From: Symbiodinium natans
Lineage: Eukaryota; Sar; Dinophyceae; Suessiales; Symbiodiniaceae
Reading direction: 5' to 3'
Assembly (NCBI GenBank): GCA_905221605.1
Contig: CAJNDS010000325.1
Coordinates: forward strand, 43,501-107,500
Length of the DNA stretch: 64,000 nucleotides
Shown here: in pieces, positions 55,027 through 64,000 of the stretch
Position numbering within the stretch: position 1 is the stretch's first letter
Layout: each line of letters opens with the position of its first letter
Program-made: the position numbers and the translations under genes
The notes under the pieces: model-generated
Told to the model about the DNA's origin: nothing
What the model saw: only the letters and a program-made list of their open reading frames with translations
Database searches by the model: none

Positions 55027-55454
55027 AAACCCTGAACCCTAAACCCTAAACCCTAATTTAAACCCTAAATACTCGTAAACCCCCATTCGGGTGGTGCTCC
55101 TGGACTGAGGATGCTCTTGACCTCTTCAGGGTCCGATGAGGCTTCGGGGCTTTTAGCACTTGGGTTCTCGAGGTTTGGGGTTTAGGGTTTGGGGGCTTTG
55201 GGGGGGTTTAGGGATTGGGGTTTAGGGTTTAGGGTTTAGGGTTTAGGGTTTAGGGTTTAGGGTTTAGGGTTTAGGGTTTGGGGTTTGGGGTTTGGGGTTT
55301 AGGGTATAAGGTTTAGGGCTTAGGGCTGCTCTCAAGTGCTCTCGGGAGGCAACTCGACCTCTTCAAGGTCGGCAGGGTGTGGCGTGCGGAGCTTGCGAGC
55401 TCGCGCAAGCTCGCACGCCGCGGACGCAATGCCCTTCTGAGAAGCGCAAGGGCT

Positions 55455-55604
55455 TAGGGTAGCTACATGGTCCCTTGGTACGGGCCCTTGAAAGGGGACC
55501 CCTTACACACCCCTTACATACCCTAGACAATGCAAGGGCCCCACACTTCAGGACCCCTTAAAGGAGGTAAGGGGCCGTATCAAGGGCCCATGGAACTGCC
55601 CTTA
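55455..55604. mobile_element. TIR element family B, complete copy
   Basis: The left end TAGGGTAGCTACATGGTCCC then TTGGTACGGGCCCTT and the right end AAGGGGCCGTATCAAGGGCC then CATGGAACTGCCCTT are inverted repeats, about 28 of 35 bases matching. The element is 150 bp with no coding capacity. Confidence 0.75.
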
Positions 55605-56664
55605 GAAAAGGGCTCAGATCGCCAGATTCGAAGCCCTGAAGCCGACCCCAAAAACCCACTTGAGGGGTCGGAGGAGGCTGGGTTCTAAGGGTTTTGTTTT
55701 TGTTCGGAGCGGGAAGAGAGGGAGGCGGGGGGGGGATGGCTAGTTGGGACGGGCTCTCTGCTTTTGGTTTGTGGGATGTGGGAGGGGGGGGGGGGGTGTG
55801 GGGGGCATGTAGATCATGATTTAGGGTATAGGGTATAGGGTTTAGGGTTTAGGGTTTAGGGTTTAGGGTTTAGGGTTTAGGGTTTAGGGTTTAGGGTATA
55901 GGGTTCAGAGTGTCGGGTTTGGGGTTTAGGGCTTGGGGTCTTGGGAGCAGCTCGAGCTTTGGGAGTAAGGGTTTGGGGGCCGGCCCGGGGGGGGATTTCC
56001 TGAACCCTAATACCTAAACCCTAAACCTATAAACCCTAAAACCGAAACCCTAAACCCCCTAAAACCTAAACCCTAAACCCTGAAAAGAAGTAAGCTTGAG
56101 GGGCATTGCATCCCGGTCGTCCGGACATCGACCATTTCGATGCACATGTCTGTGGCCAGGCTCACAGCCCTGACGCAGGGGTGTCCGCGTAGTTTATCTA
56201 GGGTTTAGGGTTTGGGGTTTAGAGGCTACGGGGGTTCAGGAACCCTACACCCTGAGAGCCCCGAACAAGCTACTTCAGAGGCTCCTGCAATGAATAACCC
56301 AAAGCATGCCACAACGAGTTTCGGGGATTATTCGAGCATTCGGGGGTTCGTTCCTACATGTCGAGGTACCCGCCGCAGCGAGCCCACGCAGAGGAGTCAC
56401 CCTAACGCCCAAGCTGTTAAATACTTCAGGACCAAGGGAAAACCCTAAACCCTAAACCCTAAACCCTAAACCCTAAACTCTAAACCCTAAACCCCCAAAA
56501 AGACTCCTCAGAGCACAGGGGCCAAATCAGCCAAGCCGTCTTGAATTGAGCCTTGAAAAAATCTGTGAGACGACGTGAGGGGAGTGGGACGGTGGCGCAG
56601 AGCCGAGCAACGCTGGGGAGCCCTTTTGCACTCCAAAACCCTGCCTTCAAAACACTCTTCTGGC

Positions 56665-56872
56665 AGTAACATGGTCCCTGACTACGGGCCCCAAACCCTA
56701 AACCCTAAACCCTCAACCCTCAACCCTAAACCCTAAACCCTAAACCCTTTATATATATATATATATATATATATACTTATATACATATACATATACCCTT
56801 TTGAACGCAGGAGCCCATACTCGGGAACGCTTTGAAGAGGGTAAGCAGGGCGCCTGTACCTCCCCTTAGACA
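56665..56872. mobile_element. TIR element family B split by a telomeric tract and an (AT)n run
   Basis: The left end CATGGTCCCTGACTACGGGC is interrupted by CCCTAAA units (56692-56747) and (TA)n (56748-56775). The element then resumes (AGGAGCCCATACTCGGGAAC, TTTGAAGAGGGTAAGCAGGG) and ends CCTCCCCTTAG. The uninterrupted order is seen at 16482-16628. Confidence 0.6.
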
Positions 56873-57053
56873 CACCACAACCCTAAACCCTAAACCCTAA
56901 ACCCTAAACCCTAAACCCTAAACCCTAAACCCTAAACGCCCGGAGCCAAGCGCCTTCAGGGTTTCAGGCTTCTAGGGTCGAGGATTGCGGGCTTGCAAGG
57001 TATAGAAACCCAAAATCTAAGGCCCTAGGCCCTACACACTACCCTAAGGGTGC

Positions 57054-57158
57054 CTAAGGGTGCATGTACCTAAATAGGGAATACTTGGGCCTCAAAGTAC
57101 CTCCTATTTTGGGACTCTAGGGCCCAAGTACATGGTAATGAGGTACATGGACCCTTAG
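57054..57158. mobile_element. TIR element family A, copy without telomeric tract
   Basis: It begins CTAAGGGTGCATGTACC and ends GGTACATGGACCCTTAG. The arms continue inward as AATACTTGGGCC and GGCCCAAGTACATG, giving TIRs of about 38 bp in a 105-bp element with no coding capacity (MITE-like). Near the left arm it contains AAATAGGG, at the position where the 4667-4828 copy carries its telomeric tract. Confidence 0.75.
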
Positions 57159-58399
57159 GGCTAGACCCGAGAGGGTTTAGGGTTTAGGGCTTAGGGCTTA
57201 GGGCTTAGGGCTTAGGGTTTAGGGTTTAGGGTTTAGGGTTTAGGGTTTAGGGTTTAGGGTTTAGGGTTACTCCCTTTACCCTCGAGTTGAGCGGCAATTG
57301 CTGCGGGCTTTCGGCTTAGGGACTCGGCGTCAGGGTTTAGGGTTTGTAGGGTGTAGTCTAGGGGGGGCCTGTAGGCTTTGGAGCTTAGGGTTTGGAATTT
57401 AGCGTTTGGGGCTTCGGATGAGAGACATTTCCGCCAGTTGTTCGACTCTCAAAGGTACTCCAGGCGCTGTCTCAGCCGGAGCAGATCCTTGATGCCAGGT
57501 CGCATAAACCCAAGCTACGCCTCACACCCTAAGACCCTGAGACCCTAAACCTTAAGACAAGATCCTATAACGTTCTCGACAGCAGGGTCTACGATTCAAG
57601 CTTTGAGGGTTTCGGATTTACACCCTGAATCCTAAACCCGAAGCCCTAAACCCGAAACCCGAAACCCTAGGTGCTGGGCCCGGGCTTGGGGTTGAGAACG
57701 CCAGAAGAAGGCGTCTTCTATGGGAGCTGATGTAAAGTTGCGGGCTTCTGCAGCGTTTTATGCTTTCGGGTTTAGGGTTTAGGGTTTAGGGTTTAGGGTT
57801 TAGGGTTTAGGCTCAGCTACTGAACTCTAAAACTCCAATCCCGAGACCTCGAAGCCTCAACCCTAGAACCCCCTACAGCCGATATTGGGGTCTCTACCGG
57901 GTCTCAGGTTCAGGGTTTAGGGTTTAGGGTTTACGTAGGTTTAGGGACACGATTTCGAGTGTAGGACTGATGGAGAGATGACTATATTCGGGCTTATACA
58001 GGGTCTAAGGCCGAACCCTAAACCCGAAACGCTAAACCCTATATAAACCCTAAACCCTGAACATTGATACTTAAGCTAAAAGCCGTGCTTCGGGTCTTTA
58101 TTTAAGTCGAGCATCGGACTTAGGGGGGGTGTGTCCTCAAACCTCAACGCCTGAGCTCAAGGTCTAGGATTTAGGGTTTAACCCTAAACCCTAAACCCTA
58201 AACTCTAAACCCTAAACCCTAAACCCCCTGAACCCCTTGACCGCCCTGTAAACCCTACACTCATTGCGGGCTCCGAGCTCAAAGTTCAGGATTTTGGGTT
58301 TCGGGTTTAGGGTTTAGGGTTTAGGGTTTAGGGTTTACGGTTAAGATTCAGGGTTTCGGCTTCAAGGTTATGGGCATCTGGGGGAGGCCCGCCGTCCTT

Positions 58400-61300
58400 C
58401 TTGATCCGCACCACATCGATGGACCGCGCGGGCCCCTTGATGCTCATGCAGCCTTCCAAGAACCTTGGCTTTGGGTTTAGGGTTTTGGGTTTAGGGTTTA
58501 GGGTTTAGGGCTTAGGGTTTAGGGTTTAGGGCTTAGGGCTTGGGGTTTAGGGTTTGGGGTTTAGGGTTTAGGGTTTAGGGTTTAAAGTTTAGGTTTAGGT
58601 TTTAGGGTTTAGGATTTAGGATGTGGGGTTTCGGGTTCAGGGTTTAGGGTTTCGGGTTTAGGGTTTAGGGTTTAGGGTTTGGGGTTTAGGGTTTAGGGTT
58701 TAGGGTATAGGGTTTAGGGCTTAGGGTTTAGGGCGTAGGGTTTCGGACCCCAAGCGCCAGACCCCTCAACCCCACAGTTCCGTAACTTTCTAGGCGCCTG
58801 GCTTCTTCTAAGGGTAGTTACATTGGCCCCTTCGCATGGGCCCTTAAATGGGCAACCCTTATATACCCCCTAAACCCTAAACCCTAGTTATAGGCCTGAG
58901 GGGGTTTAGGGTCTAGGGTTTAGGGTTTAGAATTTAGGGTTTAGAATTTAGGGTTTAGGGGGTAAGGTTTAGGGTTTAGGTAGCTTAGTGCTTAGGGATT
59001 AGGGCGTATAGGGTTGAGGGTCTTAGGAGGGTGCAGCTTCGAAGGTTTGGTTGTACCCCTGGACTCCAGGGGCTCCCCTCTAAGCCCCTATGAACGCTCA
59101 GCTAGAAGTTCGTAGCCTAAGCCCTGCCCCCCTAAACCCTAAACCCCAAACCCTAAACTCCAAACCCTAAACCCTAAACCTTAAACCCTAAACCCATGGC
59201 CATGACATGAAGGGTCGAAGCTCATGTGGGAGTTTAAGAAAATAGGGGACCCCTAAAATAGACCCCAAATAGTAGGGATCCCGTTATAATGAGGACCCCA
59301 ATAAGGTACCCCTCATTTCGGAAACCCATCAGTATGTGGGGGTAGCAGGGACGGACCCACCAAGCGAGAGCATGAGGCCCCTGGAAGAAGCCATTGCTCC
59401 TCACATTGTCAGCTACAACTTGCGCGCAATGACTTGGAGGTTGCATGGTTGCACCCTAAACCCTAAACCCTAAACCTAAAACCCTAAATCCTAAACCCTA
59501 AACCCTAAACCTAAACCCTAAACCCTAGCTAGCCTCCCCCTCTTGAACTCTGTGATGGAGGGTGGCGATGACGCTCCCGGAGCCTCAGAGCCTCCCTGTG
59601 AAGTCGAGAGGTACAAGGGCGGTAGGCCGCAGGCCGCAGAGCAACTGCTGGTCGCGCCTCACCTCACCTAAACCCTAAACCCTAAACCCTAAGCCCTAAA
59701 CCCTAAACCCTAAGCCCTAAACCCTAAGCCCGAAACCCTAAGCCCTAATCCCTAAGCCCTAAACCCTAAACCCTAAACCCCGCACCTAAACCCAAAACTC
59801 AAAACCCTAAACCCTAAACCGTAAACCCGTTTAGGGTGAGTGGGCGCTTGACGTGATCCAGGTGGCTCGTCGACGTCGACTTCGCCGCTGCCGTCCTTGC
59901 CGTTTGGGGCTTTGGGCTTCAGATCTAAACCCTAAACCCTTAACCCTAAACCCTAAGCCCTAAACCCTAAACAACTTGCAAAGGGGCCTGTAAAAGTTCG
60001 AGGATTTAGGTATGCGAGGCACGGCTGTTCCACGTCCAGCGCCTTGCAGCCTACGGATCTTGAATAGCAACTCCTGCCACCGGTATTGGGGATTAGGGTT
60101 TAGGGTTTCGGGTTTAGGGTTTAGGGTTTAGGGTCTAGGGCTTGGGGTTTCACACGCAAACCCTTCAACCCTTAACCAATTCAACCTTCAAACCCTCAAA
60201 CCTTCAAACCCTCAAACCCTTACAACCTCAAACCCTCACATCCTCAAACCCCCATATAGGCCGTTAGCTCCCCAACTACGGGGTACACCCTTCGTTTCCC
60301 CCAACAACGTGCTCGAAATCCCCACTGGGTGTAGGGTTTCGTCGGGTTCCTGCAAAGCCCAGGCCCGAAACCCTAAACCCTAAACCCTAAACCCCAAACC
60401 CTAAACCCTAAGCCCTAAACCCTAAGCCCTAAACCCTAAACCCTAAACCCTAAACCCTAACCCTAAACCCTAAACCCTAAACCCGAAACCCGCCAAAAAA
60501 GACACACCGAGGTGTCCGAGTCGAGCTCCGTGAAGAGCTGCCAGGCATCCGACGCACCTGAGCTCAGGGGGGTTCGAGGTTGTGGGGTGGGGATGTACAG
60601 TAGGGTTTAGGGTTTAGGGTTTAGGGTTTAGGGTTTAGGGTTTAGGGTTTAGGGCTTAGGGTTTAGGGTTTCGGGTGGGTGGTGATTGTAGACTTCAGGG
60701 GCTGGGTATTCAAGCTGTCTCTTGGCATGGCACGCACGCACGCGCGCACGCGCGCGCGCGCAGACGCGCACACCCGGGCATGCACATGCACATGTGCACG
60801 CGCACGCACAAAACACAAACAACATGATTCCTAAGCCCTAAACCCTAAATCCTGAACCCTAAACCCTAAACCCCTAAAACCTAAGTCACGCCGCTTCCAG
60901 GCACGGGGCTTCGGGGGCCTAGGGGGATGTTGCCCCTCGTACTAACAGAACAGTCCTGAATAGGGATTATCATAGGGGGTACGATGCATAGGGGGGAACA
61001 TCCCATTCTACAGTAAACTTATGAGCGCATGCCGCTTCATCATAGCGTTAAGGGGGTTGAAGGGTTCAGGGGCGAAGGTCTGGGGCTTAAGGTTCATGAC
61101 GCTGTGTTTGTCTCTTGTTCCCCGCAGGGCACGCGCTCGGGGTATGGTTCGGTCGATCGTCCCTTCCGTTGTTTAGAGTAAACGGGGGCTTAGGGTTTAG
61201 GGTTTTGGGTTTAAAGTTTAGGGTTTAGGGTTTAGGGTTTAGGGTTAAGGGTTTAGGGTTTAGGGTTTCGGTGGTAGGTGTCCTATCCTCTCATGTCCAA

Positions 61301-63598
61301 GTCGCTGATCTCCAGGGCGTCAAAGACCTTGGGCAGTTTGGGAATCCAAAGGCTCAGGCCCCCGACAATCTTGCCGAAAACGAACTTAAAATCCCTCAGG
61401 CCTAGGGTCATTTAGGGGTTAGGGTTTAAGGTTTAGGGTTTAGGGTTTAGGGTTTAGGGTTTAGGGTTTAGGGTTTAGGGTTTAGGGTTTAGGGTTAGCC
61501 TTCGGTTCTTATCGGCTCTTGTGGCGATGGCGGCAGCACCTTTGCCTTGGAAAAAGCAGCCAAACATCAACGCCGGGAAGCACTTGGAGGTTCAAGGTAC
61601 TTATTAACCAATTATGACAGGGTTTAGGGTTTAGGGTTTAGGGTTTAGGGTTTAGGGTTTAGGGTTTAGGGTTTAGGGTTTAGGGTTTAGGGTTTAGGGT
61701 TTAGGGTTTAGGGTTTAGGGTTTAGGGTTTAGGGTTTAGGGTTTAGGGTTTAGGTTAGGGTTTAGGGTTTAGGGTTTAGGGTTTAGGGTTTAGGGTTTAG
61801 GGTTTAGGGTTTAGGGTTTAGGGTTTAGGGTTTATGGTTCAGGGTTCAGGGTTCAGGGTTCAGGGTTTACCTTGACGAGGCCCCCAAAAGAGACCACAGA
61901 CTCCGAAAGCCCAAAGCGGGCAAAAAATGCCATCAGACCAACCGTAAACCCTAAAACCTAAACCCTAAACCCTAAAACCTAAACCCGAAATCCCTAAACC
62001 CTAAACCCCCAAACCCTAAACCCCTAAACCCTAACCCTAAACCCTGAACCCTAAACCCTAACCCTAGAACGACTCTTAAGGGCCCAAAAAGACACCCAGC
62101 GCCCAAAAAATGGTGGGCCACGGGGGGCCCAGAGTCTCCTACCTGGAGCCCCCCGAACCCGGGGTCTGAGGGGTGTTCATTATTTAGGGTTTAGGGTTTA
62201 GGGTTTAGGGTTTGGGGTTTGGGGTTTGGGGTTTAGGGTTTGGGGTTTAGGGTTCAGGGTTCAGGGCTTGGGGTTTGGGGTTTAGGGTTCCGGGTTGGAC
62301 CAGTGGCACGTGTGCTGGACTGTGGGTGCAACGTAGTGCTGCAAGCGTTTGTCATGTGTGCTGGGCGGTGTGACAGTGGGGGGGATCACTCCTCTAATGA
62401 CTCGAGGCGGCAAACGTGCCATGAGTTTAGGGCTTATAACTCTAAACCCTCAACCCTAAACCCGAAACCCGAAACCCTACAATGCTAGGTTTAGGCTAAC
62501 CCCTGAGCCCTCAATCTCGTCGTGCAAGAGCTCTTGCAATCCGCTCTCGACAAAAGCAAAGAATCCCTAAATCATCAAAACCCGAAAGCCTTAAATCCTG
62601 AGTGAGCCTAAACCCTGAAGACTACACCCTAAACCCTAGACCCTAAACCCCAAACCCCCTCAACATGTGCACCCTAAAATGTCCAAACCGAAGTGGCTGT
62701 TTGTAACCCTAAACCCTAAACCCTAAACCCTAAACCCTAAACCCTAAACCCTAAACCCTAAGCCCAAGTGGCTGTTTGTAAGACTGGGTTGTCCCAGGCT
62801 TGCTCGAACTCTTGCTTCGTGATGCCTGAGGCAGAGGGACAAGCTGTTGACGCTTAGGGAGGGTTTGGGGTTGGGTTTAGGGTTTAGGGTTTAGGGTTTA
62901 GGGTTCAGGGTTCAGGGTTCAGGGTTCAGGGTTCAGGGTTCAGGGTTCAGGGTTCAGGGTTCAGAGTTTAGGGTTTAGGGTTTAGGGTTTAGGGTTTAGG
63001 GTTTAGGGTTTAGGGTTTAGGGATTAGGGTTTAGGGTTTAGGGTTTAGGGTTTAGGGTTTAGGGTTTAGGGTTTAGGGTTTAGGGTTTAGGGTTTAGGGT
63101 GTGGGGTGTAGGGTGTAGGGTGTAGGGTCTAGGGTCTAGGGTTTAGGGTCTAGGGTCGGGATTCGGGAAATTGCGCTTAGATTTTCGGGCATGGCAAGTT
63201 ACTTGCCCCCCACCCACACCCACCGCCATCCCCTGATATCAAATATTCTCGATAAGGGCCCTAAGTCCGAAACCCTAAACACTGCACCCCCCCTACACCC
63301 TCAACCCTAAAACCTGTAAGTCCTAAGCCCGAAGCTCGCGGAAAGGGAAAAAGGGCACACGGGATGGAGGGGGGTATTGGGCGCAGGGCTTATATTGTTT
63401 GGGTGTGCGGGTACCCTAGCAACCCTCAACCCTCAACTCTCAACCCTCAACCCTCAAGCCTCAAGCCTCAAGCCTCAAGCCTCAACCCTCAACCCTCGAA
63501 CCTAAACCCAAGCCCTGCGAGGGATTCTCCCGCCTCCGTCCGAGTTCTGGTCGAGCGTGGTGAACAGCCGCCGAACTGCGCGGAAGTACTTCTCTTTC
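58400..63598 (-). CDS. EF-hand C-terminal region of an ion-channel-type protein, 5' end outside window
   Basis: Exons: 63598-63534 (KEKYFRAVRRLFTTLDQNSDG), 62825-62773 (ITKQEFEQAWDNPVLQT), 61327-61288 (VFDALEISDLDMR), 60557-60517 (ASDAWQLFTELDS), 59895-59867 (DGSGEVDVDE) and 58463 to about 58400 (FLEGCMSIKGPARSIDVV). All junctions keep phase. Joined, they give two canonical EF-hand loops, DQNSDGGITKQE and DSDGSGEVDVDE, each split by an intron. EF-hands followed by EFLEGCMxxKGPARSID are typical of dinoflagellate voltage-gated cation channel-like proteins (family knowledge), where they lie after the six-helix pore domain; that part would be beyond 64 kb. Likely role: Ca2+ sensing at a membrane channel. 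Donors are GC, GC, GA, GA and GC; all acceptors are AG|G. The 3' end is not located. Confidence 0.8.
58812..58870. mobile_element. TIR element family B, left part
   Basis: AAGGGTAGTTACATTGGCCC, then CTTCGCATGGGCCCTTAAAT and GGGCAACCCTTATATACCCC; then a CCCTAAA tract replaces the rest. Confidence 0.55.
59263..59315 (-). mobile_element. Dispersed element family I, orientation 2
   Basis: CCCCAAATAGTAGGGATCCC then GTTATAATGAGGACCCCAAT and AAGGTACCCC, the complement of 54977-55026 with few changes. Confidence 0.6.
59867..59895 (-). CDS. 29-nt exon carrying most of EF-hand loop 2
   Basis: Acceptor GGCAAG|G, frame DGSGEVDVDE, donor GA|GC. It completes the loop begun by LFTELDS (60557-60517, donor TCG|GA) and is followed in phase by FLEGCMSIKGP at 58463. 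Confidence 0.8.
60731..60812. repeat. Alternating (CG/CA)n microsatellite
   Basis: GCACGCACGCGCGC ... GCACATGCACATGTGCACGC, alternating purine-pyrimidine, a Z-DNA-prone composition. Confidence 0.9.
61581..61620. mobile_element. TIR element family C, arm only, cut by a telomeric array
   Basis: CACTTGGAGGTTCAAGGTAC then TTATTAACCAATTATGACAG matches the family C right arm in inverted orientation and then stops exactly where a 250-bp TTTAGGG array begins (61620). No second arm is seen after the array. Confidence 0.65.
61620..61869. repeat. (TTTAGGG)n array truncating a TIR element
   Basis: Near-perfect TTTAGGG with one TTTAGG unit; it ends in four TTCAGGG units. Confidence 0.95.
62702..62765. 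repeat. (CCCTAAA)n tract flanked by 16-bp direct repeats
   Basis: AAGTGGCTGTTTGTAA occurs at 62691-62706 and 62766-62781, on both sides of the tract. Confidence 0.95.
62773..62825 (-). CDS. Exon carrying the second half of EF-hand 1
   Basis: Acceptor CCTCAG|G. It reads ITKQEFEQAWDNPVLQT and ends ACA|GC within a 16-bp direct repeat that flanks the downstream telomeric tract. Confidence 0.85.
62870..63158. repeat. TTTAGGG array with TTCAGGG and TGTAGGG blocks
   Basis: TTTAGGG, about nine TTCAGGG (62904-62965), TTTAGGG, then TGTAGGG and TCTAGGG units. Each variant is clustered. Confidence 0.95.
63534..63598 (-). CDS. Exon carrying the first half of EF-hand 1
   Basis: Acceptor CTTGAG|G; the frame ends LFTTLDQNSDG plus one base, with donor G|GC at 63533-63532. 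The next exon starts GC ATC ACG, so the split codon is GGC and the loop becomes DQNSDGGITKQE: acidic or polar ligands at positions 1, 3 and 5, Gly at 6, Ile at 8, Glu at 12. Confidence 0.85.
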
Positions 63599-64000
63599 CT
63601 CAAGGAGTAGGGTTTAGGGTTTGGGGTTTAGGGCTTAGGGCTTACGGCTTAGGGTTTAGGGTTTAGGGCTTATCAGGGTTTAGGGTTTAGGGTTTAGGGT
63701 TTGGGGTTTGGGGTTTAGGGGTTTAGGGTCTGCTGGGCGTCCTACTTGTAGGCGGCTTCAAGGCCCCTTCTGCGTCTCAGACTTTGTGGGAGTGAAGGGT
63801 TGAAACCCGAAACCCTACACCCTAAACCCTCAAACACAAACCGTAAACCCTAACCATTACATGATCTCAAGCTGGTTGAGAGTTCTTGGGTTTAGGGTTG
63901 GGTTTCCTTACAACGCAGCTGATTTTGGGGTTGAAGGCTTCTAGCTAGGGCTCTGAGCTTGGGGGGTTGTGGTTTTTCCGTGTCAACGCGTAACCCAAGC

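Larger units (their letters stand above)
53115..58364. other. Repeat-rich region with unassigned exon-like islands
   Basis: It contains telomeric arrays, a G-rich tract, TIR elements and several minus-strand open islands with good splice signals: 53802-53734 (FRASRPQKPSNYKVFKEG, CTTTTCAG acceptor, GT donor), 54769-54716 (AYHARFVWCKAWERGLVQ, AG|G and AG|GT), 54980-54893 (VNPQLCVLDRAEG, EESKTDEAF), 55160-55085 (PEASSDPEEVKSILSPGAPP) and 56197-56100 (VSLATDMCIEMVDVRTTG). They suggest one more minus-strand gene, but phases could not be chained. Confidence 0.35.
1..64000. repeat. Interspersed telomere-like heptamer tracts (TTTAGGG/CCCTAAA), whole window
   Basis: Hundreds of short tracts of TTTAGGG or its complement occur throughout, in both orientations, separated by 50-300 bp of non-repetitive DNA. 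Variants include TTCAGGG, TTTGGGG, TTTCGGG, TTAAGGG and GCTTAGGG. The heptamer is the telomere repeat of plants, dinoflagellates and relatives. Because unique, coding and mobile sequence interrupts it everywhere and the orientation flips constantly, this is interstitial repeat DNA and not a chromosome end. Confidence 0.95.

Noticed and set aside
59310-59444. 45-codon ORF with VVADNVRSNGFFQGPHALAW
   Set aside because: It falls within the intron joining DGSGEVDVDE and FLEGCMSIKGP in phase; it shows how easily open islands arise here by chance.
60731-60812. Coding use of the CG/CA microsatellite
   Set aside because: Simple repeat; no splice context.
61871-61952. Exon reading GLMAFFARFGLSESVVSF
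   Set aside because: It looks coding and has an AAG|GT donor, but lies inside the intron between two EF-hand exons that already join in phase. Kept only as a possible alternative exon.
1-64000. Spliced-leader RNA, rRNA, tRNA or CRISPR loci
   Set aside because: No leader-like 22-mer, no rRNA signature, no credible tRNA arms, and tandem repeats lack CRISPR-type unique spacers.

Overview
The window looks like nuclear DNA of a dinoflagellate. The TTTAGGG/CCCTAAA telomere heptamer and its variants are scattered through all 64 kb in both orientations. All genes that can be assembled read on the minus strand. Exons are tiny (18-203 nt). Acceptors are almost all AG|G, and many donors are GC or GA instead of GT, a pattern reported for Symbiodiniaceae. 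Exons and splice sites were read by eye. The main support for each gene model is that the reading phase carries across every junction.

Layout, right to left because the genes read leftwards. 63598-58400: C-terminal part of an EF-hand protein of the dinoflagellate ion-channel type; one canonical EF-hand loop is split by an intron between exons at 63.5 and 62.8 kb, a second between 60.5 and 59.9 kb. 58400-53115: repeats, TIR elements and unassigned exon-like islands. 53114-35436: exons of a Gly/Met/Gln-rich protein with an acidic C-terminus; the first exons (53114-52478) may belong to the same gene. 34797-32990: a smaller gene with three linked exons. 31.9-28.3 kb: a 15-bp GC-rich minisatellite in four blocks separated by three copies of a ~265-bp spacer. 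27782-26997: a 261-codon ORF with a ubiquitin-like N-terminus, perhaps the 5' part of the next gene. 26636-23140: a five-exon acidic, helical C-terminus. 23139-22550: intergenic, AT-richer. 22549-138: a complete 20-exon gene for a 389-residue polytopic membrane protein; exon lengths total 1170 nt, exactly 390 codons including the stop.

Telomere-like tracts fill introns and spacers. On the acceptor side of most exons the sense strand carries (CCCTAAA)n followed by AG|G. Several compact dispersed elements with terminal inverted repeats (TIRs) also lie in introns, and some copies carry a telomeric tract inside. One 162-nt intron is essentially one such element, and one 168-nt intron is a fold-back of two opposed telomeric tracts. 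Three telomeric tracts are flanked by 16-30 bp direct repeats. The main proposal is that telomeric DNA entered by break repair or by mobile elements and now forms much of the intron mass of these genes.

No rRNA, tRNA, CRISPR array or bacterial-type gene was recognised. Many ORFs here are artefacts: telomeric DNA is open in several frames and gives peptides such as LNPKP or GFRV, and the 15-bp minisatellite is open in all six.
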